Source of the DNA: Paracoccaceae bacterium
GTDB taxonomy: Bacteria; Pseudomonadota; Alphaproteobacteria; Rhodobacterales; Rhodobacteraceae
Direction of reading: 5' to 3'
DNA length: 64,000 nucleotides
NCBI GenBank assembly: GCA_024742695.1
Contig: JANSXY010000002.1
Location: 1-64,000, forward strand
The stretch's first letter is position 1, and each line of letters opens with the position of its first letter. Below are positions 25,671 through 33,526 of this stretch, in pieces. The notes below the pieces were generated by a model. It searched no databases, was not told the origin of the DNA, and saw nothing but the letters and a program-made list of their open reading frames with translations. Position numbers and translations under genes: made by a program.

Positions 25671-26744
25671 TCAAGGGTCGGAGGGCTCGGAGCCGACGCC
25701 GGCACGGATGGCCTTGACGATAGCTTTTGCCCTGGACGGGACGCCGAGCTTCGACAGGACTCGTGACACGTGGTTTCGGACCGTCTTCTCGCTGATCTCC
25801 AGCGATGCGCCGATTTCGGCATTGTCCAGTCCTTCGGCGATACCCCGCAGGACTTGGCGCTCGCGCAGGCTGAGTGCATCTAGATTTCCGCCGGGTGCGC
25901 TTCGGTCGGGAAGAAAGGCCGCGAGTGCGTCTATCATTCGTGCCCACGCCGGCTCCTTCTCCAGCATGAAGTGGTTGCGGGATTCGAGGGCCAGGAACTC
26001 GGCGTCTGGAATCGAGTGGGCGAGAAGGCGTCCCTCGTCGAAAGGAACAACGGCGTCCTTAGTGGCATGGGCAACAAGGACCGGGCAGCGGATCTCGCGT
26101 GCCGAGGTGGAGACGTCGATGTCGAACATGATCCGCGTCAGTTCGACGGCGTTCCGTGCCGTCACCGCCTGCCTTTGAAGCTCGCACCATGACCGCAGGT
26201 GGTCGAGTGTGCCGTCCGGCTGGAACTGTGTCGCGAAGGACCGCATGAAGGCTGCGTCTTCGTCGGCCCATCCCACTTCCAGCATCTCCAGCATCAGCCG
26301 GGCCTTCTCGGGCTCGAGCGGAAGGTTGCCACGACGATCGCGGCCTCGCGCATAGGTCCCGTACAGGACGAGCCGGTCGACGCGCTCGGGTCGCTTCGCC
26401 GCATAGTCCAGGGCAACGGCTCCCCCCTGGCAAATGCCGATCATGGCGACCCTCCGGACGCCGACCGCATCGAGGATGGCATCGACGTCCCGCACCCAAG
26501 CCTCGAAGGAGAGATCTGCCAAATCGCGATCGGACAGGCCGCAGCCTCGGGGATCGTACCTTATGAGCCGGTGGTTGTCGGAGAGAACCTGTAACCACGG
26601 GCGCCACGCGACACTCCGCCACTGGTAGTCGAGATGGGTGAGCCAACTGGGTAGAAGCAAGACCGGCGCCCCCGAACCCGAAACGGAATACGCAAGCCGC
26701 GCGCCATCAAAGCTCTTGCAGAATCTGACCCTCGGCGAACCCAC
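25671..26744 (-). CDS. Alpha/beta-hydrolase domain with C-terminal LuxR helix-turn-helix (Cys nucleophile)
   Basis: A 357-residue one-component regulator candidate. Residues 8-275 form an alpha/beta-hydrolase fold (PVLLLPSWLTHLDYQW, RYDPRGCGLSD) whose nucleophile elbow is GICQGG, with Cys105 in place of Ser; Asp in HATKDAVVP and His in SRNHFML complete a triad. Residues 288-345 are a LuxR/GerE DNA-binding domain (SLRERQVLRGIAEGL, then EKTVRNHVSRVLSKLG). The GTG start 26744 is supported by an AAGGAGA ribosome site. It probably senses or processes a small ester, lactone or CoA compound and controls transcription; the target is unknown. Confidence 0.85.
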   Translation of the reverse strand: MGSPRVRFCKSFDGARLAYSVSGSGAPVLLLPSWLTHLDYQWRSVAWRPWLQVLSDNHRLIRYDPRGCGLSDRDLADLSFEAWVRDVDAILDAVGVRRVAMIGICQGGAVALDYAAKRPERVDRLVLYGTYARGRDRRGNLPLEPEKARLMLEMLEVGWADEDAAFMRSFATQFQPDGTLDHLRSWCELQRQAVTARNAVELTRIMFDIDVSTSAREIRCPVLVAHATKDAVVPFDEGRLLAHSIPDAEFLALESRNHFMLEKEPAWARMIDALAAFLPDRSAPGGNLDALSLRERQVLRGIAEGLDNAEIGASLEISEKTVRNHVSRVLSKLGVPSRAKAIVKAIRAGVGSEPSDP

Positions 26745-27109
26745 CGCGGTATCTCCTTCAGCGCTATTGATCGCAAGCCTACACGATCCATGGCGTCCCC
26801 GTCACGATCGACAGGAAACTGCGCAATCAGCGATGTCCTACAAACCGCGGCCGACTACCCTTCCAGTCCGTGTCGGTTACTGATTTTGGCCATCGCTTTG
26901 GTCAAGGTCCCGGCCCTGCCGATAGCGGACCTTGGCCCTGCGACGGTCAAGGTGCGAGATGCAGACAAGCTAGACCATGACTCTGTTTGCAGAGGCGATC
27001 TGTCCACGACCGACTATTTGAGCCAATGAGCGATAACAAGATTTCGGTGACACCCTGAATTCCACAAAAGCAATTGCGCATTCAAATTCGGATAGTGGAC
27101 TTTTGCTTT
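26745..27109. other. Gene-free stretch with an inverted repeat
   Basis: No gene supported. An imperfect 11 bp inverted repeat (GGTCAAGGTCC at 26901-26911 and GGACCTTGGCC at 26927-26937) could be a hairpin or an operator upstream of the hydrolase/LuxR gene. Confidence 0.35.
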
Positions 27110-27628
27110 CTAGCCAACGATAGGGTCGCGTGTCATGGAAAGTGTGGGATCGCAATTGTCACCCCAGATCGGCGGCATTGGTGGCTGCGGCTGACCTATG
27201 CCCCCCGGAAGGATGGGTTCCGAGATGAAGGGGCCATCCTGGCTGGGGACTTGGTCAAAAAATGGCCGGTGGCTCGACTCGTGCTCCTCGGCCTGAACGC
27301 CCTCGGCGAAGAATTGGAACAGTATCGCGAGGGTCACAAGGGACAACATCCGTTTTCCGCGAGGCACGGGATAGCGCGACGAGGTATCTCGGGTCTCCGG
27401 CAACAGATCCTTCACCGAACATTCGAGGGCCGCTGCGAGGATGGGGAGTTCTTCCTGGTAGATCGGACGTCGGCAGCGCTCGATGCTGGAAATCGAAGAA
27501 GGGTGCGCCAAACCTATCCGGCGGCTCAATTCGGACTGTGTCATCCCCCGGGCCAGTCGCAGCTCACGCAAGCGTTGTGCGACCCGGCGGCGCTCCTGAA
27601 ATTGACTTTCTTCCCAGTTCAAGTCCAC
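27110..27628 (-). CDS. XRE-family regulator with a membrane segment
   Basis: A 172-residue protein. Residues 12-75 form a Cro/CI-type helix-turn-helix (RLRELRLARGMTQSELSRRI, PSSISSIERCRR). Residues 94-113 are strongly hydrophobic (RMLSLVTLAILFQFFAEGVQA region) and the last 55 are Pro/Gly-rich (PGGIGQPQPPMPP). The layout suggests a cytoplasmic DNA-binding domain tethered to the inner membrane with a periplasmic tail. GTG 27628 is chosen for its AAGGAG site; a GTG at 27652 overlapping the rhodanese stop is the alternative. It lies directly after the rhodanese gene, so the two are probably co-transcribed. Confidence 0.72.
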   Translation of the reverse strand: MDLNWEESQFQERRRVAQRLRELRLARGMTQSELSRRIGLAHPSSISSIERCRRPIYQEELPILAAALECSVKDLLPETRDTSSRYPVPRGKRMLSLVTLAILFQFFAEGVQAEEHESSHRPFFDQVPSQDGPFISEPILPGGIGQPQPPMPPIWGDNCDPTLSMTRDPIVG

Positions 27629-27648
27629 CGCGATCTCCTTCCCGTCTG

Positions 27649-28230
27649 TCACATGTCGTCCGGATAGGCCTGCCTGCTCTCGATGGTGTAGCTCCACGGT
27701 AGCCCGGCGTTTCGCCAGCCGTTCAGCACCCGGTGCCCGGCCTCGGGGCCTTGAGCGGCACGGTCGCCCTCAAACCCGTCCACCATGGTATAGACCCGGT
27801 CGTAGCCCATCTCCGACAAGAGATCGGTCGCCCGCGCGCTGCGGGAGCCCGAGCGGCACATCACGATGATCGGGCTATCCGGCTCAAGCCCGCGAGCCTC
27901 GGCCCAGGTGCGGAACACCCGCGGGAAATCAGGGTTGATCTCAAGCGCGTAGGTGCGGCGCTCAGGGTCGTATTCGGGGAACATCGGTAAGTCCATGTAA
28001 GGGATGTGGACGTCGACGCGTATCGGCAGCCCGACAAATGTTATCTCCGACCGGGAGCGAATATCGAGCAGCACGACCCCGGGGTCGGCCAGAATCTCTG
28101 CTGCTTCGGCGGCGGTGACGTAGAGGCCCGCTGCAGTCTGCTTGTTGGGAGGGATGCCCTGCGCCCACGCGCTCGGGGCGGCGAGGGCGAGGCAGAGCGC
28201 GAATGGCAGAACGGAAGACTTGGCAGGCAT
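27649..28230 (-). CDS. Periplasmic rhodanese-like sulfurtransferase
   Basis: A 193-residue exported protein: signal peptide (residues 1-25, cleavage after SAWAQ) and a single rhodanese domain from about residue 38 (YVTAAEAAEILADPGVVLLDIR) with the active-site loop MCRSGSRSARAT, where the Cys would carry the persulfide. The family moves sulfane sulfur or acts in redox sensing. ATG 28230 is preferred because it starts the signal peptide. Next to a membrane-spanning XRE regulator it may supply a periplasmic signal; this is inference. Confidence 0.87.
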   Translation of the reverse strand: MPAKSSVLPFALCLALAAPSAWAQGIPPNKQTAAGLYVTAAEAAEILADPGVVLLDIRSRSEITFVGLPIRVDVHIPYMDLPMFPEYDPERRTYALEINPDFPRVFRTWAEARGLEPDSPIIVMCRSGSRSARATDLLSEMGYDRVYTMVDGFEGDRAAQGPEAGHRVLNGWRNAGLPWSYTIESRQAYPDDM

Positions 28231-28491
28231 CGGCAGTTCCTTTCGTCCTCGGACCGTGGGCACCCCCTGTCAGCCAACCTTTGCTGTGAGATCACTACGT
28301 GAAAGGGCCATGCAGTGGTCTTACTTGGGGGTCAGCTTGGAAAGTGTGCGGGCGGTTGCGAAAGCCGTCATGTCCCAGATTGGATATTCGTGGACAAAAT
28401 CGATCTTTCCGAGCCACGCAACGTCTTGGGCTGGGCGGAAGCCCATCGTGGTTGGTCACGCATTTTCAGATGTCGAGAATGGGAGCAGGTT

Positions 28492-30273
28492 CTAACGGAA
28501 AAGCTCGGCCACAGCTTCGATGATCGGCTCCGGCCTGTCGTACAGAACGAGCTGACCAGACCCTTCTACGCTCCGGACCTGCAAGGTCTCGAAGCGATCT
28601 GCGAACCTGACCATGTCGGCGAACTGGTATTGAGGATCGACGGTACCATGAATGTGGATACTCGGTATCCCCGAAGCGCTAACGCGCTCTGCATAGTGGG
28701 ACCAGTCCCGCAAGACTTGGAGCGTGTCGGTGTAGGCCCCGAAATAGCCTTGGTCGGTGGCAAAATGAACGCTGCGCGCCATCAGGTCGACGAGGTCCGC
28801 TCTGTTTGTGACAGCGTGGTCACGGGTTCCTGGCCCATAAAGCGTCGCGAGAAATGGAATCTCACCGGATGAACGTATCTGCGCGATGCCGGATTGCAGA
28901 AGCGGCGGTAGATAGGACGGAACGAAGCGCATTAGGAAAGCGATCAGGCGTTGTGTTGGCGGCATGTATGCGAACTGCCTCGCCGTTGTGAGCGGCACGC
29001 AAGACGCGGCGTTTACCAGGCCCGTGACACGCTCCGGCATCGCGGACGCCAGGGCATAGCCGTAGATCGATCCCGCGATATTTGTCAGGCAGACAGTTTT
29101 CTCCACGTCGTAGTGCTCGAGGACAAAAATCAGGTCCTCGACGAGTCGGTCCGCTTCGTCTTCCGGAGCGCCCGGAGGCGGGTCCGACATACCGAAATTG
29201 GGCCGTGCCGGCGCTATCAGCCTCAAGCCCTGCCGTTCCAAGCAATCCAGAGCCGATCTGGGCAGCTCGCTCCCGAAGAGCATTCCGTGGATGAACAGAA
29301 CCGGCTGACCGTAACTTGGGCCCTGCTGGCGCACTTCGAGTGAACGGCCGTCAGGAAGGGTAAGGATTTCGAGGTCGACCGATGTTCCCTTCTGGAGCCT
29401 GTTCAATGCGGGGGCTCCGGCGACGGTCTGGGCGATCAAGGCGACGATCCGGATCAGATTCGCAATTCCGGTAGCATCGGTCTTGGCCAAAATGGACTTG
29501 ATCTGATTCCGAACCGTCCCCTCTGATCGCTTGAAACGGACGGAAATGGCCTTGGCTGTGTCTCCGGCAGCCAGTCTTTGAACCACCCGCATCTCTGCCG
29601 GTGTAAGCCGAAACGATGCCTCCAGAACGGCTTCAAGTTCGGGAGACCAGTTCATGTCGAGAGTTTCGATGCAAAGAAAATCCAGTTCATCCGCAGCACA
29701 TCGAACCGACCTGACAGCGAGGTGGAATGCGTCTCCGCGGAGGATGCGCGGCGTCACGTTGCGCTTGTGAAGTACGTGTTCCACCATGGCGTCGCGCAGG
29801 TAGCCAGCATCCTGTGCGTGAAGGAGTGTTTCGAGTTTCTCCGTGAAGCGTGCACCGTCTTCAATGAACCTACGTGCAGCCGGACTGAAACTGGCGACAC
29901 GACCCACCGGGTCGACCAGAAGGGCAATACCGGGTCTCTGGGCGATCCGCTCCCGCAGGCTGCCAGGTGGGCTTCGGTCGCGAGATGCCGCGAGCTTCCG
30001 GTTCAGATTGGCAAGATGCATGGCCAATCCACTATCTGCCTCGATGACGCCGACATCGATCTCTGAGAGGTCACGGATCTTCCATGCCTTGACGGCCATA
30101 TTCTCGAGATATTCCGAAAGCGCCGCGACGAAGCAGCCATACGAGCCCGGGTCGCTAGCAGCATCGTAGATCGCTGCGATCAACCGATCTCGGTCGGCGC
30201 CGTCTCCATCGTGGTCAGCGCCGGTAGGTTGGTCATGTGATCCGCCGGATTCACCAAGGCCCAGCTCTTCCAT
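28492..30273 (-). CDS. Sensor-LuxR-alpha/beta-hydrolase protein with degenerate catalytic site
   Basis: A 593-residue protein with three parts: an N-terminal PAS-like sensor region (GIALLVDPVGRVASFSPAARRFI near 115-138), a LuxR-type helix-turn-helix in the middle (220-275, RLTPAEMRVVQRLAAGDTAK and EGTVRNQIKSILAK) and a C-terminal alpha/beta-hydrolase fold (305-593, PVLFIHGMLFGSELP). The nucleophile elbow reads LTNIAGS (residues 396-402), so Ser/Cys is replaced by Ile399, and the expected His near the end is Gln in GSGQLVLYDRPE. The hydrolase part is therefore probably a ligand-binding domain. ATG 30273 excludes an upstream extension through repeat sequence. Confidence 0.82.
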   Translation of the reverse strand: MEELGLGESGGSHDQPTGADHDGDGADRDRLIAAIYDAASDPGSYGCFVAALSEYLENMAVKAWKIRDLSEIDVGVIEADSGLAMHLANLNRKLAASRDRSPPGSLRERIAQRPGIALLVDPVGRVASFSPAARRFIEDGARFTEKLETLLHAQDAGYLRDAMVEHVLHKRNVTPRILRGDAFHLAVRSVRCAADELDFLCIETLDMNWSPELEAVLEASFRLTPAEMRVVQRLAAGDTAKAISVRFKRSEGTVRNQIKSILAKTDATGIANLIRIVALIAQTVAGAPALNRLQKGTSVDLEILTLPDGRSLEVRQQGPSYGQPVLFIHGMLFGSELPRSALDCLERQGLRLIAPARPNFGMSDPPPGAPEDEADRLVEDLIFVLEHYDVEKTVCLTNIAGSIYGYALASAMPERVTGLVNAASCVPLTTARQFAYMPPTQRLIAFLMRFVPSYLPPLLQSGIAQIRSSGEIPFLATLYGPGTRDHAVTNRADLVDLMARSVHFATDQGYFGAYTDTLQVLRDWSHYAERVSASGIPSIHIHGTVDPQYQFADMVRFADRFETLQVRSVEGSGQLVLYDRPEPIIEAVAELFR

Positions 30274-30848
30274 GGCATGATGGTTAGCCGAGTAGCGAAG
30301 AAAACCAAGCCGGTTTTGGTGGTATCCACGCCCGGATCGCAGTCTTTGGTGCGCCAGAGGTTCTTTTCTCGAAAGAACAAGGTGAAACGTGCGCGCGTGT
30401 TCGAACTGGGCTCCGAACGGTAACGGAGCGACAAAAAGGAGAGCCCGGTTCCTATTCCCACCAGAATGTCGGCTTCCACAAAAACCACCTGAAAGCACTA
30501 GCCCTGCGGCGAATGACGGGAATCCGTCCTGGGTGTCGAATGCTGTGCCCGACACGAAGGTCCGGGAAGGGCTCCGAGCCGTCGTTCGCTGCGGCCAGCC
30601 TGAAGGTCCGTTGCCTATGGGAGCGGCCGCGGATCTTTGTGGCCTCGATCGACGGCTCGGGGAAAGATCCGGACCTTGGCTGCGTGACGCAACGACGACT
30701 GCTCGGCGGACAAGCTGCCACACTCCGATGACCTTGCTTTTTTGCCCACGGCAGTGGACCTATGAGCGAAGTTTCAAGACACGCAGCAGGCAAACATCAA
30801 GTTGCCCACGGCCTAACGGGATTGCCAGGCATTGAGGGCGTATTGACC
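30274..30848. other. Gene-free stretch containing dispersed repeat copy 3
   Basis: No gene supported. It separates the hydrolase-regulator gene (start 30273) from the 3' end of the lyase gene (30849) and contains the repeat at 30,569-30,682. Confidence 0.5.
30569..30682. repeat. Dispersed repeat, copy 3
   Basis: About 110 bp closely similar to 23,685-23,794 in the same orientation, with a diverged relative at 1786-1885. It includes GCGGCCAGCCTGAAGGTCCG, GGGAGCGGCCGC and CTCGATCGACGGCTC. It lies upstream of the sensor-LuxR-hydrolase gene. Confidence 0.75.
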
Positions 30849-31589
30849 CTACCAGTCGGAGACGCGGACGTTCCGGAAGGATACCGAGACGTTGTCGGTT
30901 TCCGGGAACTCCATCGCACCGAACAAACCAAATCTGAAATGAATCTCACCGCCTTCGGCCAGGTTGGGACGACCGGCCGCGTCGAGGATCACCTCGCCAT
31001 CGCACTCGACCACAAGGACGCCGGGCGTCTGATCTCTGAGGGATTGGCGCGGGGTCGAGTCGTAGTGGATCTGAACCGAGATGCTGTGCCAATCGCCGAA
31101 ATCCTCGGCCGAGACGCAGTTGCGCCCTCGGAAGGTGTAGCCTTCGTTGTCGAGATGGAACCCGGATTGCATGTCGGTTCCGGTGTGGAACTGACCCGCG
31201 ATCAATCGTGTGCCGGTTCCGCTGTAGCCGAAGTCGTCGGGGATAAGGATCTCCCACTCGTAGAGACGCCGGTCGCCCGCGCGCGCCGCCGTTATTTCGC
31301 GATACTCAATCCGGTTTCGCCGACGGGCGCAGTCGGATGTGTTCATCTGCAACTCGCTGGAAAAGTACTCTAGATCGCTGCATTCGCCGGGAAGAAGCCG
31401 GAACGTCTCACTGCCGTCCGCATGGCGAACCGGTGCATCCACGCGCGGAGAGTTCAGGTCGAACCCCTCGGCGAAAACCGGGCTGGCAAGGACCAGAGCG
31501 ACTGAAGTTGCGAAGGTTTGCAATGACTGCGCCCTCTGAAACAATGTGGTCAGACAACGTCTCGCTGTTCTCGTCGGGCGTTTCATCAA
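30849..31589 (-). CDS. Secreted polysaccharide lyase-like protein (heparin lyase I type fold)
   Basis: A 246-residue exported protein with a long basic N-region and signal peptide (cleavage near SPVFA, residue 40). The body resembles the Polysacc_lyase (PF14099) jelly-roll: YEWEILIPDDFG, IAGQFHTG and WHSISVQIHYDS, ending FRNVRVSDW. Members cleave acidic polysaccharides or bind glycans; the family call is from pattern only. It is divergent from a broken CadC-like regulator gene, with about 110 bp between the starts. Confidence 0.62.
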   Translation of the reverse strand: MMKRPTRTARRCLTTLFQRAQSLQTFATSVALVLASPVFAEGFDLNSPRVDAPVRHADGSETFRLLPGECSDLEYFSSELQMNTSDCARRRNRIEYREITAARAGDRRLYEWEILIPDDFGYSGTGTRLIAGQFHTGTDMQSGFHLDNEGYTFRGRNCVSAEDFGDWHSISVQIHYDSTPRQSLRDQTPGVLVVECDGEVILDAAGRPNLAEGGEIHFRFGLFGAMEFPETDNVSVSFRNVRVSDW

Positions 31590-31697
31590 CTATCCTCCGT
31601 TTTGGGAGCGGAAAATGCCCCTCGCCATCGCCAATGTCTCATGGTCGGAAAGCGCGACCGTCCGAACGTGGTGACGGCTGAATTGGGCGGCCCGAGG

Positions 31698-33238
31698 ATG
31701 CATTTTTCCAAACGAAATAACTTGAAATCTCATCATATCCGTCTCGGGCGCGCGATACTGGACAGCGCATCGGGCCGCCTCTTTGACGAGGCCGGAGATG
31801 AACTCGAACTACGCCACCAATCGCGAAGGGTGCTTTCGGTCCTAGTCGAGGCAGATGGCCGAACGGTCACGCGCGAGATGCTGGTCGACCGTATCTGGTC
31901 CGGCAGGGCCGTCTCGCCGGATAGCGTGGCGCAGTGCATCGCAGAGATACGCCGCGTCCTGGGTGATGCGAAGAAAACCATCGTCGAAACCGTGCCGCGC
32001 GAAGGCTACCGGCTTGTGCCGCCGCCGCCCGACGCCCGTGACCAACATGGCCCCCCCGAACCGCCCGTGATCGCGGTCCTGCCGTTCGAGGATTTCAGCC
32101 CCGCCGCGCACCGGGGTGTTCTGAGCGACGCGTTCACCGAAAACATCATAACCGCGCTCGCGCGGAACCCGCAGATGACGGTGATCTCGCGCACCTCCAG
32201 CGCCCAGTTCCGTGACACCGGCCTTGGTATCGGGGACATCGCGGACAGACTGGGGGCCGATTTCATCGTCGAAGGCAGCCAGCAATATGACGGCGGCCGT
32301 TTGCGCATGACCGCGCAGCTCATCGACTGCAGGACCGAAGCGCATGTCTGGGCCGATGAAATCGACGTGCCGCTGGCGGACTTGCTCGAAACGAACAGCC
32401 GAATCAGCGCGAAGATCGCCAATGCCGTCGGCTTCAGTATCGTCGATACGGCCGCGGCGAGGTGTCGGCGGGGGACGTCAGCGCGCTCTTGATCTCGAAT
32501 ACGGCGCAAAGCCGGATCATGCGCGACTTCACCCGCGAGAACCTGTTGATCAATCTGCAAGAGCAGGAAGTGGCGATCCGGGATTATCCGGATTCCGCCT
32601 GGGGGTATCTCGGCCAGGCGCTCGCGCTGCGCAACGGACTGCGTCACGGCTGGATCGAGGATGACGAGGAAGCGACACGACAGTGAATGAAGATGCTGGC
32701 GCGCAAGGCCGTGGCGCTCGATCCTTACAACTTCATGGCCCACCACGCACTCGGACGCGTACTGTTGTATAGTCGGAACGTTGACGCGGCCATCGGCGCG
32801 TTCCGTCGTGCGGCAGACCTGAACCCGTCATCACCGTTGGTCCTCGTCGGTCTTGCTGATGCGCTGGTGTTCGTCGGCCAGACCGATCATGCGCTCAAAG
32901 TCATCGCGCAGGTCGAGCGGATCGACCCGCTCTATGGCTTCAATGTCGCGTGGACGAAGGCTTGGGCGCTCTGGCAGGCGGAAGACTATGAGAGCGCTCT
33001 TGAGGCATTTCTCGGTTCTCCGGCGATGCCAATCGCGGCCTACAAGGAACTGGCGGCGAACCATCACTGCCTGGGCAACGCAGAAAAGGCATCCGAGGCA
33101 ATCCGTCCATATCTGGCCCAAAACCCGAACTACACGCTTGCGGGGATCAAGGCAGAAAACACCGGAATGTGGACGGCGTCGGGCGCTCTCGCCCGCTGGC
33201 TCGCCGCGATGGATGCCGTTGGAGTTCCCCAAGGATAA
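31698..33238 (+). pseudogene. CadC-like winged-helix regulator with TPR region, broken by frameshift and stop
   Basis: The 5' part (31698 to about 32450) encodes an OmpR/PhoB-type winged helix (LVEADGRTVTREMLVDRIW, ETVPREGYRLVP) and an adenylate-cyclase-associated FlgO-like segment (VIAVLPFEDFSP, ADFIVEGSQQYDGGRLR). Around 32,455 the frame shifts: the continuation (SAGDVSALLISNTAQ, and TPR-like repeats such as AHHALGRVLLYSRNVDAAIGAF) is in another frame. A TGA at 32684-32686 interrupts that part again. Two lesions make this a pseudogene unless the sequence contains errors. It is divergent from the lyase gene and would have been its likely regulator. Confidence 0.85.
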
Positions 33239-33526
33239 CCGATGGGACGCATCACCTCACGATAAAGTACATGTCGGCCCATCCCTTCTTCGCGTAGAAT
33301 AAGAGCTTCAGAAGCCACAGTCCATTCTTACCAGAGCGGCCAACCGCTTTGGTGCAGCGCTTCTTGCCTGTTTGGACGTCTGCGTTGGGCTCGATCCAGC
33401 CCTTCGCTGCTTGGCGCGCGAACGCCTGCTCCGCGGACTTTCCAGCCATTCCAGGTTTCCCATGCGAAAGTCGGCCCCACTGCAATTTCCCGACATTTGA
33501 ATGTGTGCCCGCGCGTCTCCCGGCCC

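Noticed and set aside
30274-30723. A 150-codon N-terminal extension of the sensor-LuxR-hydrolase gene
   Set aside because: The extension runs through the dispersed repeat, is low-complexity Arg/Ser-rich, and the protein has a good ATG at 30273.
33252-33500. Possible coding remnant on the minus strand ending in a Lys/Trp-rich peptide
   Set aside because: No start, no recognised family and less than 80 codons without support; left unannotated.
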